From Arachnomyces sp. PD_36 (lineage: Eukaryota; Ascomycota; Eurotiomycetes; Onygenales; Arachnomycetaceae), in contig JANTQE010000017.1 in assembly GCA_032988195.1 (NCBI GenBank), positions 124,001-188,000 of the forward strand: a stretch of 64,000 nucleotides of DNA, in the 5' to 3' direction. The notes below the pieces were generated by a model. It was given only the letters and a program-made list of their open reading frames with translations, had not been told where the DNA came from and ran no database searches. Numbering within the stretch: the first letter of the stretch is position 1; each line of letters starts with the position of its first letter. A program made the translations under genes and the position numbers. Below, one piece after another: positions 32,801 to 44,875 of this stretch.

Positions 32801-35562
32801 AGGCTTCCTTGCCAAACTCTACATGCAGCACAACGGTAAAGGACGCATTGACCATGAGTTCATGCCATTGGTACGGAATCCTTTCCTTACTTGGATCCTT
32901 CGATTTTCGTATTATATCGTGCCTATCTTGCCGATTGGTACGTGGACATTGGCAATTCACGATCTCAACCCCCGTTTGGATGCCCAAGCTAGAGACGTAC
33001 GTGGAATACGGGTTTAGACCTTCTGGGTTATCGCTCTTGGCGAGGATATTGCAACCATATCGTTTCTCCTTTTCCCGACACAATAATCCAATACCCGAAC
33101 CCCATGCGGCCCATTTATTGCCGTTTTGTCTGCTCGCCTGGCGCTCCCGACGGGTTTCGTATGCAACTTTCCTTTTCCTGTTTCCTGTCAGCACCATGGA
33201 CATGCCATTTAGAGGGTCCACGTGAATATGCAGGTATCCATGGAACGCGTCGCACAATCTATTTTGACTTCTATTTCTCCCTATCCCCATTCAAGAGCAA
33301 CCGCTTCACCCCTCTCCCGGCCTCATTTCCTTTCACTCCTGCGGCTTGCTAATTAAGGAGCCTGGTATCATAGGGTATTGCCGATCCTCTACCTCGAAGA
33401 GAGAGTTCTGAGACATAAAACGCATCCTGCGCTTATAGTTTCCTTCCCTTTCCCTTTTCTAGGGGTTGCATCCCGACTTCGGCTCCATCCTCTCCTCCAG
33501 TAACTAGAGTTTTGGTGGACCTGTGTAATCGAACTGGATAGATTCGTGTTACCCATCGTTATAGTGTCCCTGTGATGGTGCTCGCAAGGATGGAAGAACT
33601 TTCTTCATCAAATGAAGCAACAAGTATTGACCAAACCCGCGACAACGATGAAGGTCCAGGCAACGAATGGCGAATCCCATTTTCGACGACACTTGCCTCC
33701 ACAACACCGGGCAAATGGACTGGCTTTGCCTCGTCGGAGAAGGCATCACGATATCGGGAATCCAGAAGGCGTCCTAGTAATCGATAAAGGATAGGCATGA
33801 TTCTCTCCACTTGAAACGCGAGGAAATTGCCATCGAGGTATCACAAGAATGAGCCCGAGCAACAAAAGTCGACAAATCAAATCCAATTTTTCAGCATACA
33901 GAGTCCTATAATCCCCAGATATGATGAGTCTATGACCTTTGTTGTGGTTCCAAGCAGTTCACGCCCAGCTGGATTACACCCGACGCCCTACTTTCGACAG
34001 AGGAAAACATCCTTTCGCCGTCTCCTCAATTCCCAGTATCTCCCAGCTCCTTCTCCCCCTCTCCGCGAGGGAATCGGGAAATGAAAGTGGCGAATATCAA
34101 GACTTCGTCACGTCCTTGGCTCATCTGTTCCCCATTCCCAGTTATACTCATCCCTGCCCCAGCTGAACCATATCACATCATCTCCTAGGAGCGTAAAGTA
34201 GTTAAGAAAGGGGGAAGAAAATAAACCCAAAATAAGAAAAAACCGTTCACACTACAAGCGCATCTCCCGCTACATCCTTCCCTATACATACCCCCGTAGT
34301 CACAAAACTCTCAGCTATGAATAAACTTCAACGAACCGCGGATCCCTCCGATGCAACAACGTCTAGGGCGTTCCAAAGTTCATCTAAGACTTTCCAAACT
34401 TAGCTCTAGAACAGCCCCCCCTTGCCTACATACCTATCCCTCTTTAAGCCATGTTTTCGCTCAATACGGTATATCTTCATCAGATCTAAATAGATCACCG
34501 AAGCCTAGATGGATATCAACGGCATGATGAGCCGAGAGATGGGGTGTTGGCAGGGTATATCAAAGCCGTTATAACAAGCATCTTTGACCGTTCTCCACAC
34601 ATATACCCCTACCTACCTACTTATCTACATACATATCTCCACAGCCACGCACAGATTCTGATCTATATTCAATACGGTTATTGCTGATATCGTGAGATCT
34701 GAGATTTGCGGCACAGCACACCGCAGCTTTGGCCTCCCCGCGGAAAATTCCCTCATAAGCTAGATGCATGTGAAATGAAGAATAATCGCAAATGCAGATA
34801 TCGCGAACAGGGGGGGTGGTTAGGAGTCTATTAATCGCGATTGTGTATGTATATGTATATCACCTTCCCTATTCCGAATCTGATCTGGTTTGAGTTAAGG
34901 TTGGCCTGGGTGCTTGCGACCCCCTAATCTCTTTCTCACATAAGACTAAATAGAATAGAACTTTCCAAAACAGTGGATAGGGAGGACGAACACGGGGGCT
35001 GTGGGTATGTATGATATGACACTCCTTTCGAGCCGCAGCCAGTTGGTGGTAGGACCCATAGCGGATGGCGGGTACACTTCCGTTGCCGCTCGTCCCCGTG
35101 AGATGGGGAGGTTTGGGTTTGGGATGATGATAGGTTTTAGTCTGAGCTGAGGGCCTCGAGATAGGGATGATCGAGACCCGGAGGTGTGTGTGTGTGTTAG
35201 TAATTGTGGGTAGGGTTTTGATGTCCTTGGGCCTGAGTCATATGAAGGTCAGATAGCGGTTACCCCTGATTAAGGAGATGAGAGGGAGTAGACGGCGAAA
35301 GTTCATTTTGATTACTACCTTCAATAAACTAAAAGAAAACCTCAAGTCATGACAGAGAGATATGTAAAGGGGACAGGGACATCAAGATGAATGAGAACTA
35401 TCTAGAACTTTTTTGAGACGCTCCTTTTTTAAATAAAAGAAAGAAAGCGTGTGGTAAAAGTACTAAAAATTATCTGAACTCATGGACTTCATGAAATAAA
35501 ACATTTCCGGGAAGGCCGTGAGAAGGAAGGGAGGAAGGTACATTCGAAAAAAGAGGATAGCC
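26889..35562. other. 8.7 kb gene-poor region upstream of NDT80-family gene
   Basis: No gene could be supported. Frames of up to 178 codons exist (for example 32754-33290 - and overlapping 32791-33225 +; 30397-30765 -; 31839-32069 +) but each is contradicted by an equally long antisense frame or lacks any family resemblance. Base composition is mixed without poly-AT blocks typical of heavily RIPed repeats. 34590-34660 holds CTAC/ATAC short tandems and 35184-35198 a GT tract. The first 2 kb are likely promoter or 5' UTR of the NDT80-family gene; the last 1.5 kb includes the eIF3g 3' UTR. Confidence 0.5.
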
Positions 35563-36633
35563 TTAAGACGTGCGTTTCGCGAACTCGACCCGAAGAATGA
35601 GATGTCGATAACCAACTGTAGTATATAGTTAGCGGATGCAAGATTATCGAAAACTATATGTTGCCACTTACAGCCGTCCATCTTTTCACACGCAAGAGCA
35701 GCATCAGTTCGTTCTTGGAAACTGATGAATGCGAATCCCTTCGCCCGTTGGGTCTCCCTATCTTTGGCCAAAAAGACCCTTGTAACGCGACCGAATCTCT
35801 CGAACATATCCCGAAGATCTTGTTCTTCTGCCAGTTCGCTCACCTGTGAACAAAGACTATTAGCAACATGGCTCGTCGCAAACAAAGAGATAGGGAATCT
35901 TACATTCGTCACCCGTAGAGTTGCAAGATCATCTCTCTCAAATTTGCCACCCATACGATCGCCCTCTCTCGCCGCACCACCTTTGCGCAGATGCGGAGGT
36001 ACGTAGCTGCTTCCACCAGCACCAAGACCCCCGACACCAGATCCTCCATCGTCATCACCAACATCCGCACCTCCCGCACCGGAAGCGGGCTCGTCAACAG
36101 GCGCCATAGTATCCTTGAACGGACATCTAGCAGTGAAATGCTCTCCACTACAAATTCGGCATTTAACCTTCTTATCTTTCAACTGATCCTTCATGCTTCC
36201 CTTCTCGCCTCCCGCCTTCTCAGCCTCCTTCGCCTGAGCCTTCCAGTTCACACTTGGTCGGAAAGCAATATTCTCACCGACCGAAGTCGTATCGAAAGAT
36301 GGACCCGCAGCATGACCCTTCTCGAGACCGAATTTCGCCCACGCTTTGCGCTCCGCAACCCGTGGGTTGACGTGCTCTTTTACGACGGTGGTGCGGATTC
36401 GGCGGGTGGTTTTCACTTTTTTGCCGTCATCGTTGAAGCGGTAGGATGTGACGGTTTTGGTGCCGTCTTTGTTTGTGGAAACTTGCTGCGCGGGGAGTGC
36501 GGAGGCGTCGTCGAATTCCTCGTCATCAGCCCAGTCAGGGCGGTTGCTGGAGCGGCCATGAGGTTAGTTTTGAATGAAAAAAGGGGACGGGAGGAGAGAC
36601 GATGCCGGTTACTCACTTCGCTACTTTAGACAT
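35563..36633 (-). CDS. TIF35: Translation initiation factor eIF3 subunit g
   Basis: eIF3g, an RNA-binding subunit of the eIF3 complex that supports scanning and reinitiation. Four exons: 36633-36617 (17 nt, MSKVA), 36546-35904, 35843-35672, 35615-35563; phases restore 294 residues, matching fungal eIF3g. After NNRPDWADDEEFDD comes the eIF3g N-terminal region (TVTSYRFNDDGKKVK, RKAWAKFGLEKG), a zinc-knuckle-like CRICSGEHFTARCP, an acidic/Gly spacer, SSYVPPHLRKG, then the RRM (ATLRVTNVSELAEEQDL, RNP1 KGFAFISF) and the closing FGYRHLILRVEFAKR. TCACGTGA lies at 36803-36810, about 170 nt upstream. Well-supported by sequence. Confidence 0.95.
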
Positions 36634-37289
36634 CGTAGATATAGTGTGAGTATGGTGTTGTGTATGGTTTCAAAAGTTGAGTATAAGGGACTCCAGATCA
36701 TTCAAACGTTGTGGATTTGATAAATTTCTCGATGATCGATAGCACATGATTTCACGTCCCAATTAGGTCTAGACTCGCTATCGTTATCATGATAGTAAAT
36801 GGTCACGTGATTTAATATGTTTATAAATTTTTCCGCTTTGAGTCCCCTCAGGTCCAGGCAACAAGCGGAACAGATGCTGGTGAGTGAAGTGTTAAAAGCT
36901 GGGTAATGGTGGAAGATTGCTTTCTTCTTACCTGCCGGTTGGCAACCCCCGGCATTTTGGTTGGAAGTTGACCTCGGCAGAGCTTCGATACAACCGAGCA
37001 TCGCGATTCCCGGAGATCACAGTGAATTATACGCTCAGGGGAAAATTGCCAGACCGGCCCTTCTACTTTACAATTATTGAGGTTCAATGCAGACGAGCAA
37101 AAGAAACATAATATTGATATAAATAACAAACGATAACCCAAATTATAAAACAATAAGAAGGTAATCTCATGACACCATGCCGTACACTATGCATTGACAA
37201 GCTGCCTCCAGCGCTACTCCCCAGAAAGTTTTACACTAAAACGGGGAGTCTTTAGGAACAGTCGAAGCACTTTGACTAGTAAAGCTAAT
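36634..37289. other. Short intergenic region upstream of eIF3g
   Basis: eIF3g promoter (with the TCACGTGA palindrome at 36803) and the 3' region of the nitronate monooxygenase gene. No additional gene is supported. Confidence 0.5.
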
Positions 37290-38544
37290 CTATAGCTTAG
37301 CAATCATCTTGTTGCCCTTCTGCAACCAGACGACAGCATCACCGACAAGCTCGTCGACGATGGCCTTCGCGGGCTTGGTCTCGTTGACGACGGCGGCAGC
37401 CTTACCCATCAACCAGGGGCGGGCGTTGTCGAGAGTCTCATCATCGACATCATCGGAGAGCTTCTCGAAGTCGTCTTCAACAGGGATGACACCCTTCTCG
37501 GTGAGCTCCTTGATATCCGCAGCACGGTTCTCCTCCCAGTTCTGGATGTATGGGTTGTTACGGACACGGAGTGGGCGACCCTAGAATAGCAATTAATAAG
37601 AAAATCACTCCTTTTGAGGCATGACCGGCTATCACACTTACAGTAAAGATAATAGTTCGGACGTTGTCATCGAATCCGGAGGTTCGGACAGCCTCCTGGT
37701 GGGCCTTGGGGGCACCGGCTTCATCGGAGAGAATGAAACGAGTTCCAATCCACACAGCGGAAGCACCAAGCATGAGCGCAGCGGCCACGGACTGGCCGTT
37801 GAAGAGACCTCCAGCAGCAATGACCTGGACGGGCTGACCGGTCATTGGGCTCTTCTTACCCTGAACCAACTTGACAACAGTTGGGATGAGGATTGTTGTG
37901 GGGACATCTCCAGTGTGTCCACCACCCTCTCCTCCCTGAGCGCAAATGATATCTGCGCCGGCATCAAGGCACTTCTGGACGTGCTTGGGGTGACCGATCA
38001 TGTTCATGTAGAGGATACCGGCCGAGTGGAGACGGTCAACGACGTGCTTTGGTGGGACACCGACGGCAGAAACGAAGAGCTTGGCGCCACTCTCGATGAT
38101 GATATCGACGAGCTCGTTGAGCTTGCCCTTGGTGTAGTCGTAGCTAATCTCTTATCAGTAACCAACCACGCAAACATCATTAACCACTAATCTACAGCCA
38201 AACTCACTTGGTCTTGCGCGCACTTCCTCCAACCTGGGGAAGGAGCAAGTCAACACCGAATGGAGCATTCTTGTCGTTCAAGTAACTCTTCAACTCGGCA
38301 ATCTGATCCTTCAGCATGGAAGGGGTGTATCCAACACCACCAATAACACCGAGACCACCAGCATTTGTTACAGCGGCAGCGAGCTTTGGGCCGGCAGCAA
38401 CGTTCATGCCAGCCAGCAGAACGGGGTGGTTGATCTTGAGGAGGTCAGTGACCGTTGTGCGGAGTTGTTCTGTGAAAACTGTTAGCACCGGCCAAATCCG
38501 CAAGTCGGCGCATGTGACTGTGCGAACTTACGAGGAGCAGCCAT
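37290..38544 (-). CDS. Nitronate monooxygenase (2-nitropropane dioxygenase family)
   Basis: FMN-dependent TIM-barrel enzyme that oxidises alkyl nitronates such as propionate 3-nitronate to carbonyl compounds and nitrite, usually seen as detoxification. Four exons: 38544-38532 (MAAP), 38469-38208, 38143-37642, 37580-37290; 355 residues with consistent phase. Motifs: LLAGMNVAAGPKLAAAVTNAGG and GLGVIGGVGY in the N-terminal FMN site, ADIICAQGGEGGGHTGDVPT in the phosphate-binding loop, VIAAGGLFNGQ and GASAVWIGTRF at the barrel C-terminal phosphate site. C-terminal tail ends NKMIAKL with no targeting tripeptide. It shares an 832-bp divergent promoter region with HPPK-DHPS. Substrate range is not readable from sequence. 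Confidence 0.93.
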
Positions 38545-39376
38545 TGTGAAGAGGTCTGAGGTCGAGGGAAGTAGGACAGGAAGGTCTCAAAGGATGTTAT
38601 TAGAGAATTTGTAGAGAGAATTTCAGTCTGGTAAAGAGAGATGCGTAAAGAAGAGTTGTCCAAAAGATGGAACCTGGAGAACGGTTTAAGGACCTGAAAA
38701 GACCCTGCCCAAGGAGCCGAATATTCTGTTCTGCCTCGGTACTTTGACCAAACTCTGGCAGAATATCGGTTAGTCAGGTCTCGTGAGTCGTATCGGAGCT
38801 AGCTTGTTCCGGCTAGACTGTGGGGAAGGATTGATCCGGCGGAAGCCGTGTTAATCCGGTGGAGGCAAACATGCAAACAATGCAAAGCTGACGAGCGGTT
38901 GAGTCACGTGTAGCTGCGCCGCAGTTTCATGCAAATCTCCGAGTCAAAAAGATATCAAAGTGGGAGGCGCAAGAATGATTGAAGAGCTACGAGATCTAAG
39001 AAGAGATGCTGCAGAGTCTCAGATTCAAGCCCACGAACATAGTATATCGCGGCTACCATACATTCCAATTCACAAATCTAATTGATTCGAGCTATTCTTT
39101 TGCGAGTCAAAAATCCGTCCGCCAGTTCTCAATATCCAATCATATCTTATCGGAGATTCAGGTCAGCAACAAAGAAAAGAGGTCTTTATACCACTGTTGA
39201 ACAAGCATTTTACATCACAAATTTTACTAACTAGTAGAAGCTATACACTCCCTTGCCGATGTCTACTCCGGAAAGGGCATGATTCTGAAAATGCTGCATT
39301 GAGAGGGGTTGGAAGGCCTGCCGATTATGGGCCACCCCCACTACGATATCAACGTTCAATTGATGATACGAACAAC
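38545..39376. promoter_or_regulatory. Divergent promoter with upstream ATGs before FOL1
   Basis: Serves nitronate monooxygenase (-) and FOL1 (+). CACGTG is at 38905-38910 (TCACGTGT). Two ATG frames precede the FOL1 start: 38975-39085 (36 codons) and 39006-39200 (64 codons, MLQSLRFKPTNIVYRGYH..., with SVRQFSIS like a mitochondrial presequence). Either they are upstream frames in the leader, or the second is a first exon whose splice I could not place in phase. Confidence 0.45.
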
Positions 39377-40994
39377 ATGTTTTTCAGACGGAGCTTTTCT
39401 AGCCTGAGAGGGCGGTTAAGTGGCGTCAGATCCTTCAGTTCATCGTCGGTAATGAGAACCGTCTCTGACTCAAAAAATCACCGTGTATTTATTGCTCTAG
39501 GGAGCAATATTGGTGATCGTATTGAGATGATAGAGAAGGCTTGTTTGGAGATGGAAGCCTGCGGGATCAAAGTCAAGCGGACTAGTTCGTTGTATGAGAC
39601 CGAGCCAATGTATGTGATAGACCAGGAGCCGTTTATCAACGGAGTATGCGAGGTATGTGGATATCCTTATGTTCCCTAGCCCCTTTTACCCGTAATATGC
39701 GGAGCGTATAGTAGTAGTAATAACAATTGTCTGCAGGTCGAAACTTCAATGGGCCCTGTTGAGTTATTAGATACTCTCCAGTCAATCGAAACGAAGCTGG
39801 GGAGATATAAACTCATCGATAAGGGTCCCCGGTCTATTGACCTTGATATTCTGCTCTATGACCGTGAGAAAATGTTCCACGAGCGCTTGAGTATCCCACA
39901 CAAATTGATGCTGGAACGGGAGTTTGTCCTTCGACCGCTCTGCCAGTACGTTAGCCCGCGAACACCCTGTTTACGCTGAATTAGTACTAATGTCTTGCAG
40001 ATTAATACCGCAAGAGAGGCCACCTACCCCGAACTCAAATCTCTCTTACCTGTCTCATCTGGAATCACTTCCACCAGCCGAAATTCAACCACATATCAAA
40101 ACCCAGATCTCTCCAACATTCCCACCGCTGACCCCATCCGATCCAAAACGCCGGACTCACGTCATGGCCATTCTAAACGTTACCCCTGACTCATTTTCCG
40201 ACGGTGGACTTCACTCCCCAACCGATCTCGATTCACTAGCAGATGACATCCGAGAGCTAATATTCTCCGGCGCCACAATGATCGATGTCGGGGGCGAAAG
40301 CACCCGTCCAAACGCCACACCCGTCTCAGCGGAAGAGGAGTTATCCCGCGTCATCCCTGCCATCAAGACAATACGTTCCCTTCCCGAAGCCCAGAACATA
40401 GCAATCAGCATCGACACCTACCGCGCAAAGGTCGCAGAGGAAGCCGTAAAAGCTGGAGCAGACGTTATCAATGACGTTTCGGGGGGTACTCTCGACCCAA
40501 TGATGCTCCCAACGGTAGCTCGCCTACAAAAGACAATAATTCTGATGCATATGCGGGGAACCCCCAAAACAATGACAAAACTCACAAATTACCCCGACGG
40601 CATAATCACAGGCGTGGGAAACGAACTCCTAGACCGCGTCAAAGCCGCCGAAGACGCCGGTATCCGTCGCTGGCGCATCATCCTCGACCCAGGTATCGGC
40701 TTCGCAAAAACACAAGCCCAAAATCTAACCCTCCTCCGAGAAATGAATAAACTTCGGAGTTTCCCGGGCCTTGAATCGTTCCCCTGGCTCGTGGGGACGA
40801 GCCGGAAGGGGTTCATTGGGAAGATTACGGGTGTTGAGAAGACGAGTGAAAGGGTTTGGGGGTCGACGGCGGCGGTTACGGCGAGTGTGAAGAGTGGGGC
40901 GGATATTGTTCGCGTGCATGATGTTAAGGAGATGAATAGGGTTGTGCTTATGGCGGATGCGCTTTTTAGGAGTGGGACGGGGGAGTGGGCGTGA
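39377..40994 (+). CDS. fol1: Folate synthesis enzyme: HPPK-DHPS bifunctional protein
   Basis: Two steps of folate synthesis: pyrophosphorylation of 6-hydroxymethyl-dihydropterin (HPPK), then condensation with p-aminobenzoate (DHPS, the sulfonamide target). Exons 39377-39652, 39737-39945, 40001-40994; 492 residues. Residues 1-35 (MFFRRSFSSLRGRLSGVRSF...) look like a mitochondrial presequence. HPPK: VFIALGSNIGDR (37-48) and GPRSIDLDILLYD. DHPS (from about 214): VMAILNVTPDSFSDGG, MIDVGGESTRPN, SIDTYR, GADVINDVSGG, ILMHMRGTP, ILDPGIGFAKT, LVGTSRKGFIG. The dihydroneopterin aldolase domain that opens yeast Fol1 is absent here. The start is the first in-frame ATG; the frame is open for 60 codons further upstream without ATG, so an upstream exon is possible. 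Confidence 0.9.
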
Positions 40995-41870
40995 GTGAGT
41001 TGCGTTTTTCTTTTGTACATGGATTTGTTGGGATGTGTATGGGGATGGAGGCTGGTGGACGTCCTTTTGTTTTATGGGATGGTTCGACAAGGGATGAAAT
41101 CATTCAACTATTTCATCCCATTTTTCTTTGAACGCTAATCGTGTATCATTCCTAGGCTCCTTTTTAGCATTATCTTCTTTTTAGCGCATTCCATAGCATT
41201 GTTCTGTATAGTGTCAGATATGTATATATTTCAACATAGCTCGAACTCAAGTTCTGATCAGGTTTATATTATTTCCCCTTCACCACTTATCTCATACGAG
41301 TTTACAAATTTACCAGTCCAAGTTATCGCATCCGCAAATGTTAACTTATATCGTTTATATATTTATGCCCAGCTTGAAGATATCGAAGAATGGAGGATTA
41401 AAATATATTGAGAACAATGGCTATCGAATACAACGCGAACGCACCATACATAGCAGAATAAACGAAAAGAATGGTAAGTGGGTAGGTGTAAAACTGAAGA
41501 GAGAAGGAGATGGTGAACATATGAAAGACGAGAGAAATGGGACATTTGAAAAGAGTCTAGGTTCATGAAATAGCAAGGTCATTTTCCGGGCTGAGTCGTG
41601 TTCCGAGAGTCATGTTTCCAAATTTTTGTCATTCTTGCAAAGCATAATAATAAATTTGTTTAATCAACCATAGCCCCCAATTCCCCGATTGGTAGGGATA
41701 AGAGAGAGAAAGGGAGTTGATAGGAAAGGGTGGTAGGATGGTGGACAGATAGGTTCAAGCTGGAAGCTATGTGACATTTAATCCCCATGCCAGCCCGGAT
41801 GTACCTCGCTTTCCATAAAGATTCATATGTCGTGAAACGCATGGAAGAAAAGGTTCAAATGATGGCAACT
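40995..41870. other. Convergent intergenic region FOL1/GLO3
   Basis: Two 3' UTRs facing each other. T-rich and AT-rich; nothing else supported. Confidence 0.5.
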
Positions 41871-43641
41871 TCAGTTGTTCAAGTAGTTCCGAATAGCACC
41901 TATAACAGATGAACATTGTTAGTTATGACGCAAAGGGAAGAGCAGCGGGGGACGGGTTCGACACGGCAGCATATAAAATGGCCACTTGCCTTGTAACATA
42001 CTTGCTCCATCACCGAGAACCTGGCTCAAATTTTCCAAATCGTCTCCGGCGGTGATACCGAATTTTCGAACAAAATCCTTGGCTGCGGTCTCCAGATCGC
42101 CATAGTTTCCGTACTCGTCGACAGCGGGAAGATCGTCTTCGGGTCGCCCGAAGTAGGCATTACTGGAGATAGAAGTTTGGCCTTCGAAGTTTGAAAGGCG
42201 GGACTTGGCCTCAGCCTGAGCGTTGGGGTCGAATGCCTCCCGACCGAAAAACTCGTCGGAAGAGATACCCTTCTGGGAGCCGAACTTGGATCGGGTGTAC
42301 TCCAATTCCTCGTCTGTAAAATTGGTTAGATCTTGAAGGAGTAGAAACACGTGTAGTGAATGGTAACGTACCGTCAGCAGGTTTAGGTGCGCCGACAGCT
42401 CCGAATCCTGGTTTCTTTGGAGCAGGAGCTGCCTTTGGTGCACCGCCTACTTGGCCGAAACCGAGTCGGCTCATGCCCATACCAAGCCTTTCTACTTCGC
42501 TGGCACTCCTTTCGTGTCCTCTCGAGGAGCCAAAGCTGGCCCTCCCGGGGCTAATCGGAGTTGGGGACGCGATCTTGGAAGCGGAGGTAGAAGCAGACTT
42601 GTTCTTGGCTTCAGCTTCCGCCTTTTCGGCCTCTGGATCGTAGCCTAATTTCTCGATGCGCTCTGCTTCCTCCTTCGCCTTCCTCTCTACTTCATCGAAA
42701 TCGATAGAATCCCCACCGACCTTCTTAGCGCCTAGCTTTTGTGTCTTCTTAGCTCCTAGAATGCCTCCCTTCTTGGCGCCTCCGGTAGCTGTAGTCTTGC
42801 GGACAGCCGTCCCTGATCGAACCGCAACTGGTGCTGGGGTACTCTTCTCAGATTCTACAAGAGGAGACTTGGGGCGCCCCGTTCCATTTCCGTTGGTACC
42901 TGCATTAAGGAATGGAGAACCTGTGCGGACTGTCCCTCCAGGTGTAGCGGTGCGTGAGGGTGGGTTACTTGGTCGTTTGATTGAAGGCTTGTCCCATGAA
43001 GAAAAGAAGTCGTCATCAGATTCTCCAGCAGGTGTTGATCCTCCGTCGGACGAAATCGTTGGGACGGCATCGAGAATAACTACCTCATTCGGAAACCTTT
43101 TTCACCAAAAATCAGTAAGTAATCCACGCCCATTGTCTCGGCAGTACTCACTCTCGAGCATCCGCAGCAGCCCGTTTCTTCAGCTCTTCCTTGTATTTGT
43201 CCGCCGCATTAGAGGTATATTTAACCTTAGAATCCTTGCTCGCTAGAGCGGCGGTTCCACCGTGTGTCTGGAAATACTTGGTGGCGGACTCATTCCCTCC
43301 GACCTTCATAATACGGAGTTGTTCCCATTGCCATTCTGCACCTTGTGTCAGTATATCCCTCGAATCCGGGGTAAGCGGGGGACCCACGGTCAAGATTTGT
43401 AGAGCGGACAAACGAGATATGTACACCGAGATTCCTGTGGTTGGACGAGCAATCGAGGCATAAGTAGATGCCGAATGGGACGGACGACCAGGTAGGGTTT
43501 TTCGTTCCGCAATCAAAGCATATCTACGAGGTCAGTTTCTCTAAAATGTCACGCTTCCAGGGGCTCGGCGCATACCTTGTTCGCAGGCTTCGTCTTCAAT
43601 TTCTCAAAGATTTTTTGTGACTGCGCCTTGGTGGCACTCAT
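41871..43641 (-). CDS. GLO3: ARF GTPase-activating protein (Glo3/ArfGAP2-3)
   Basis: Coatomer-associated ArfGAP acting in Golgi-to-ER retrograde transport. Six exons: 43641-43576, 43523-43388, 43335-43152, 43096-42372, 42313-41990, 41899-41871; 420 residues. The zinc finger is C24-x2-C27-x16-C44-x2-C47, followed by the arginine-finger region NHRNLGVHISFVRS (R52) and LRIMKVGGNESATKYFQ. The middle is Ser/Pro/Gly/Lys-rich low complexity with AKKGGILGAKKTQKLGAKK, resembling the basic coatomer-binding region. The C-terminus has repeated Glo3-type motifs (KFGSQKGISSDEFFGR, NFEGQTSISSNAYFGR) and an amphipathic end GAIRNYLNN. The last intron uses a GC donor (CAAG|GCAAGT), needed to reach that end. 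Start chosen at the only upstream ATG. Confidence 0.93.
41900..41989 (-). other. GC-AG intron in GLO3
   Basis: On the minus strand the donor is AAG|GCAAGTGG and the acceptor GTTATAG. This is the standard U2 donor with T2 changed to C. Splicing here joins SMLQG to AIRNYLNN, the conserved ArfGAP2/3-type C-terminus; read-through would add an unrelated tail. Confidence 0.75.
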
Positions 43642-44875
43642 GGCGAATGCGCTGTGTAGTATAGGACCGAGAGGAAGTTATAGGAATGTATGTCGTCGGG
43701 CAGTATGGATAGTAATAGTGTTGCTGTGTTGAGATTCGAGATAGAAAAAAAGGTAACGTGGTTCCCGAGTGATCTCCCTAGATTTTTCACCTTTCCTGAT
43801 CGGGTAATTTTTATCTTGTCTCACTCGGGCCAGAACGCCTCCTGCGGCAACTTCACTCACTTAACAAACCGACTATCACCAACATTGACAAGTTGTCTCC
43901 GGCGGTAGACAGAGGGCAGAACGCATCGTGGGCCTTTTGCGAATCTCCGATATTTTCCTTCGAAGTCCATCTATTTCAGCGCCGAGCGCGGGGTCGCCAC
44001 CCAACGATACATCACCTATCCGCGCGATTCGCTTCGGTCGATAAGGGTGTCATATCAACACTCCATCGTGGAAGGGCGCTTTTCGCGATAAATGCATACT
44101 TTGGCTCACAGGGAACTTTTCACTGATCCAGAAATGAATATATATCTACATCGAGGCTGGTGGAGGCTACTGGTATGGGGTTATGGATATAGGGACTGTG
44201 GTCTACGTCTTTAATGAGAAACTGGACCCGTGTCGGTCACAGCAGCAACTGGAGATGGGGTACCTTCTTGGTGAATGCTGTTTCCGTGCGGGGACTGGCA
44301 AGGCCTGGTATTTCGGCTACCCCGGTGCCGTTGCCCTTCCACATTAGAGGAGAGCCCATGCAAGACTAACCGATGAGCGTCGGTCTCAGGAATCGCATCC
44401 ACTGACATACCTGGTGAGTGAGCGTGCCGAGAGCGGATGGGTTGGTTCTGCGCGCCAAATGGTATCAGCCGTAAGAACCAATAGCAATGGCATTGCGATG
44501 GCCGCTTCAGCAAACGTGAGTTCATCGATTACGGATTGTGCATGTAGTTGGGCTGGAGGCATCTAGTCCATCGGTATTTAGTAGACCCTCATTCTTAAAG
44601 ACATTGAAGTCTGCCCTTAAATTTATGTTACCACTCATTAATCATGAAATTTGAATTCTTTCGTCGTCGATTCTTTCCTGACTACTCGTTGAAGAAATGT
44701 GCTCAATGTGTTTGCCTCGGCCACCGTAATTTCAATATCAAGCAAGAACTTCGGAGCTTCTTTCTGCTCTCCGCATCCACTATATCAACAGCAAACAAAC
44801 GGACGCTCTGCACTTTACGCTTTTAAATAAGCGGTCGCCAATGGAAGACGATCCGGACTGTGAGCCTCAGTCAAC
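43642..44875. promoter_or_regulatory. Divergent intergenic region GLO3/TIM21
   Basis: Promoters for both flanking genes. Only short unrelated frames (longest about 100 codons, minus) were seen; none has domain content. No CACGTG motif noted here. Confidence 0.45.

Noticed and set aside
32754..33290. 178-codon minus frame and overlapping 144-codon plus frame
   Set aside because: Both strands are open without stops and neither looks like a protein family; likely chance.
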